NCBI GenBank assembly: GCA_038501195.1 | Contig: JBBPUQ010000006.1 | Span: forward strand, 2,604,001 to 2,668,000 | Origin: Nemania diffusa | Taxonomy: Eukaryota; Ascomycota; Sordariomycetes; Xylariales; Xylariaceae | Direction: 5' to 3' | DNA length: 64,000 bases | Shown here: positions 59,869 through 64,000 of the stretch, in pieces | Numbering within the stretch: the first letter of the stretch is position 1 | How the letters are laid out: every line of letters starts with the position of its first letter | The notes under the pieces: model-generated | Databases searched by the model: none | Told to the model about the DNA's origin: nothing | Seen by the model: only the letters and a program-made list of their open reading frames with translations | Translations under genes and position numbers: made by a program

Positions 59869-62800
59869 ATAATTTATATTTAGTAATAATTAGTTTTTTG
59901 TTTATTTTTTTAGCTAAAAAATTTATAAAAAAAAAATAAAACATTTTAATAAAATATTTAAATAAAACAACTTAAATAACTAAATTTATAATAATATTAA
60001 TATTATATTATAACTAATATATATTAATTAATTAATATTTAATTTAAACTTTTGCTTTTTTTGTTATTTAATTTAAAAAAATATTGTTATATTTTTTTAT
60101 ATTTATATAATTGTAAGAACTAAAAAAAAACAGCTAATATAGCATATATAAAAATACTATATATTTAGGAGAAAATACTAAGTTAAAAAAAAAAAAAAAA
60201 AAAGATTAAATCTGCAACAGCAAGTTTAATTATATACAAGCTTTTTTTTTTATAATAAATATTTCTTTTATTGTTTCAATATTATTTATTATATTTTTAT
60301 TGTTTACTTTTAATATAATAAAATAAATATTTACTATAAAATATAATAAATGCTTTAATATATTTTTTATATATTGTTTTTTTATATAGTAAATATAATT
60401 TAATTATAACTACTTTTTTGCTTGTTTAAAGTTTGCTTTAAATTTATAATAACTATAAAACTAATAAATAGTTTAAACTTTATAAAATTTAATTTTATAA
60501 AGTTATATTTAATTAAACTTAGTATAATTGTTGTTGTTGTAGTTTAGTTTAATTTGTTTTTTTTTAAAAACTTTTAGCTAATACTTTAGTTGTTTAAATA
60601 GTTTTGCTTTATTAAAATAAACATTATAATATTGTTATAACAAAATAAAAAAGTTATAAAAGTTAATAATAAAATATTATATATTATTTAAGTTTTAGTT
60701 TTTTTAGTTTATTTTATAAAATAATTTTTTATATTAAATTTATAAAAACAAAAATTTTTTAACTTTTTATTTTTTATTATTAATATTTAAATTTATAACT
60801 TTTTTATTTAAATATTTATATTTTTATTTAAATAATAAATTATTTATATATTTTTATAGTTAATTTATATAAAACTAATATATTTTTTTTTATTAATTTA
60901 ATAGTTTTAGCAAATAAATATAATTTTTATGTTTTAAAATTTTATATAATACTTATATAAAAAAATAGTTGAATTTATTATTTAAACAGTTAATTTATTT
61001 TTTTTTTTTTTTAAAATATAAATAAAGTTATTTATATTAAAATTTAATTTTTATTTATATTTATTAATTTATTTAGTTATTTTGTTTTATATTTTTTATA
61101 TTTAATTTTTAATTATAAATAAATATTTATAAATTTATTTTTTAAACATTTGTATTTTTTACTAAATAAGCTTTTTTTAAATAAAAAGTTTAGTAGTTAT
61201 TTTTGTTTTATTTTTTTAATTAAAAATTATATATATAAGTTATTTTATAATAACTTTTTAAAAAAAAAAACTTTTTAATAAATTATATAATAATATAACT
61301 TAAATATTATTTAAAACTAATAGTACTTTTAACTAATTATTTTAAAAATAATTAATATAAAAATATAATTATTAATTAATTTATTAATATATATTTTTTA
61401 TTTGTTTTATTATTTTATAATATTTTATAAACAAAAAATCTAGCTTTATTTTATAAATTTATAACAATTTATTTATAAAATTTTTAATAAACTATAAACT
61501 TTAATTATTTATAATAAATTTAAACTATTTAAATAATTAATAAAAGTTTTTATAATATATTTAAATTATATTTTTTGTTATAGCTAATAAAATATAAAAT
61601 ATAGTTTAATAAAATTTAAATAAATAGTTTATTATAATAAAAATTATATTGTTATTTAATTTATTTTTAAAAAAACTTTTAAAATTAATAATAATATATT
61701 ATTAAAAATAATTTAAAACTTTAAACAAATAAAATTTATTTAATGTTTTATTTTAAAATGTTTTAATAGCTTTATAAAAACAATTAGCTATATATATATT
61801 AATATTTTTAAATATTTTTAATTATTAATATTTATTTATTACTAATTTTTTAATTTTGTTTTTTTTAAAATAAATTATTAAAATTTAATTATAAATTTTT
61901 TAAATTATTTTTATTTATAAATTATTTATATTAGTTACAATTAAATATTTTTTATATATTATTAAATTTTTAAATATTTAATAATTTATTTATAATATAT
62001 TAAATGCTAATTTTTTATATTTTTTTAATAAAAAACTTTTATAATTAATTTATAATAAAATATTAATTAAAAATATATTTAATACTAATAATAGTTTATT
62101 AATAATTAATTTATAAATTTTAATTATTTATAAAATAAAATATTTTAAAATAAAATTTTTTAAAGTTAGCTATTTTAAAGTTATAACTAGTTAAAAAAAT
62201 ATTATTATATATTGTTTGTTTTTTTTTTGTTTTTAGTTTTTTAATTTATTTTTTAGTTTTAATATAATATTTAAAATAATATTTTAAGTTTTTAGCTAAT
62301 AAATAATTATAAAGTTATAATATAATATTAGTTTAGTTTATTTAATTTGTTAAAAGTTTAATATATATTTAATAATAAAATATTTTAATATTATATAATT
62401 AATAATTATTATAAAAAATTTAATTTATTATAAATTTATTAGTTTTATTTTTTAATAAATAAGTTTTTTTATTACTATTAATATTTTTTTGTTATAAATA
62501 TTATAATTAAATTCGATTTTATAAAACATTTTAAAATAAAATATTATAAAATACTAGTTGTTTTTTAAATTGTTTTTTTATAAAAAGCAATTTATAGTTA
62601 TTTTATTTAATATATTTGTTTTTATATATATTTTTATATTAAATAAAAAATAACAAAATATTAGTATTAATAGCAAAGTTTATTTTAGCTAATTAAACAC
62701 TTTTTAATATATTTTAAATTAATTAAAACAAATTGTAATAACTATTAACTAAATTAATAGTTTTATAATATAGCTAAATTTTTTAATAAATTATTTATAA

Positions 62801-64000
62801 AAATTACAAAACTTTAAAAAAAACTACATTTTTTAAACTTAAACTATATTATATTTTTTAAATAGTTTTTATTTATAAATTATTTTAGTTTTTACTAAGT
62901 TTATTTTAATTTTATTAATATTAATAATAAATTTTAAAAATTTAGTTTTAGTTATATAAAATTTATATTTTTTTAAATCTGTTTATAATTTTATAGTTTA
63001 TAATTTATTTAAAACTTTTTTTATATAAAGTTTATATTTAACTTTATTATTTAAATATATTAATATATTATTAATATATATTATATAAAATATATTAAAA
63101 TATTTAGCTAAAATATTATTAATAAATTATTAAAACATAATTAATTTATTTATTAAACTAAAAAATAAAACATTAAATTAATATGTTTTATATTATATAT
63201 AAAATATAGTTAAAAATTTATATTTTTTTATTATATATATATAATAAAATATTTATTTTATATTTAATTTAATATAAATTTTTATTTTTATAAAATAAAT
63301 AAATGTTTTATTAATTAAAAGTAAAAAATATTAGTTTTTTTATATTAAAAAGTTCAATTTTTAATAATTTATATATAGTTTTAAAAATTTGTTGTTTTTT
63401 TATATAAATAAAACTAATATTGCTTAAAATATTATAATAAACTTAATAAAACTTTTTATTAAGTTTTTATATATATATTGCTTATAAATTTTAGTTTTTT
63501 TTAAAAACATTTTATATAAAATATTATATTTTAAGTTTTTTAAATTTTTTATAAGTTTAATTTAGTAATTAATTTTATATTTTTGAAATAATATTTAATT
63601 AAAAGTTTTTTTACTAAATATATTAAAATATTTGTAATATTTTATAAATATTATTTATTTAGTTATTTTTTAAAAGTTTTTTTTTAAGCTTTTTAATTTA
63701 AATTTTTTTTAAGCAATTATTAAATTTATTTTATATAAAAAAGTTATTTTATATAATTTAATGTTTTTTTAATATATTATTATTACAAAAGTTATAATAT
63801 TTAATATAAAAATATTAATAAGTTAATATTTATATTATTTTATAATATTTTTTTACAGTTTATATTTGTTATAATAGTTTTTTAATTTAAGTTTTTTTTT
63901 TAATAAAACTTTTTTAAATAAATTTTTTTAAAATAGCTTTATTTTATTATTGTTTGTTAATAATATTTTTATTTTTTATAATTTATATTTTATTTAGTTT

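Larger units (their letters stand above)
47790..64000. repeat. AT-only RIP block running off the window
   Basis: More than 16 kb almost without G or C; for example the 60 bases 55021-55080 contain none. No frame of useful length exists on either strand. It is more depleted than the block at 32.4-45.7 kb, where a 60-base line such as 36001-36060 still has about 13 G or C. It is a mass of transposon relics mutated by RIP. Only one element (54004-59863) can be delimited. The right boundary is outside the window. Confidence 0.85.

Noticed and set aside
32400..64000. CRISPR arrays, rRNA or mitochondrial DNA in the AT-rich half
   Set aside because: No regular repeat-spacer pattern and no rRNA or mitochondrial coding sequence. 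Paired LTRs differing by transitions show nuclear RIP-mutated transposons.

Overview
This is nuclear DNA of a filamentous ascomycete (Pezizomycotina). The support is short 45-90 nt GT..AG introns, a uS4/RPS9 gene with typical fungal splicing, HET, Zn2Cys6 and UstYa families, and very long AT-only tracts made by repeat-induced point mutation (RIP). A sordariomycete is my best guess, partly from intergenic TAGGTA-type motifs, but the sequence does not prove the order.

Layout. 0-16 kb is a conserved housekeeping block: a J-domain protein, two small unknown proteins, rps9, slu7 (convergent with rps9), rev3 (divergent from slu7) and an NVJ2/TEX2-type SMP lipid-transfer protein. 16-25 kb is accessory: a HET-domain pseudogene with several RIP-type nonsense codons, a Cys-rich secreted Ser/Thr-rich protein, a gene-poor stretch, and an HMG-box gene that looks like MAT1-2-1. 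Its C-terminal half is 19 exact-length copies of a 42-bp (14-residue) repeat. 26-32 kb holds a Zn2Cys6 regulator, an MFS transporter and the last exon of a UstYa-family (DUF3328) oxidase gene.

The right half is dominated by transposons. A 13.4-kb RIP-destroyed element with 270-bp direct terminal repeats (32294-45729) sits inside an intron of the UstYa gene, so its first five exons lie at 45.7-46.6 kb and its last exon at 32.0-32.2 kb, all still in phase. After about 1.2 kb of ordinary DNA, a second and more AT-rich block runs from about 47.8 kb to the window edge. It contains a 5.86-kb LTR retrotransposon (54004-59863) with TG..TA ends and a perfect 5-bp target duplication.

Reading the parts together: regulator, transporter and UstYa oxidase look like the remains of a small secondary-metabolite or peptide-oxidation cluster disabled by a transposon that was then silenced by RIP. 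The MAT-like gene next to it lacks the usual APN2/SLA2 neighbours inside this window. All exon junctions were worked out by hand from reading-frame and splice-site agreement. No alignment or database search was run.
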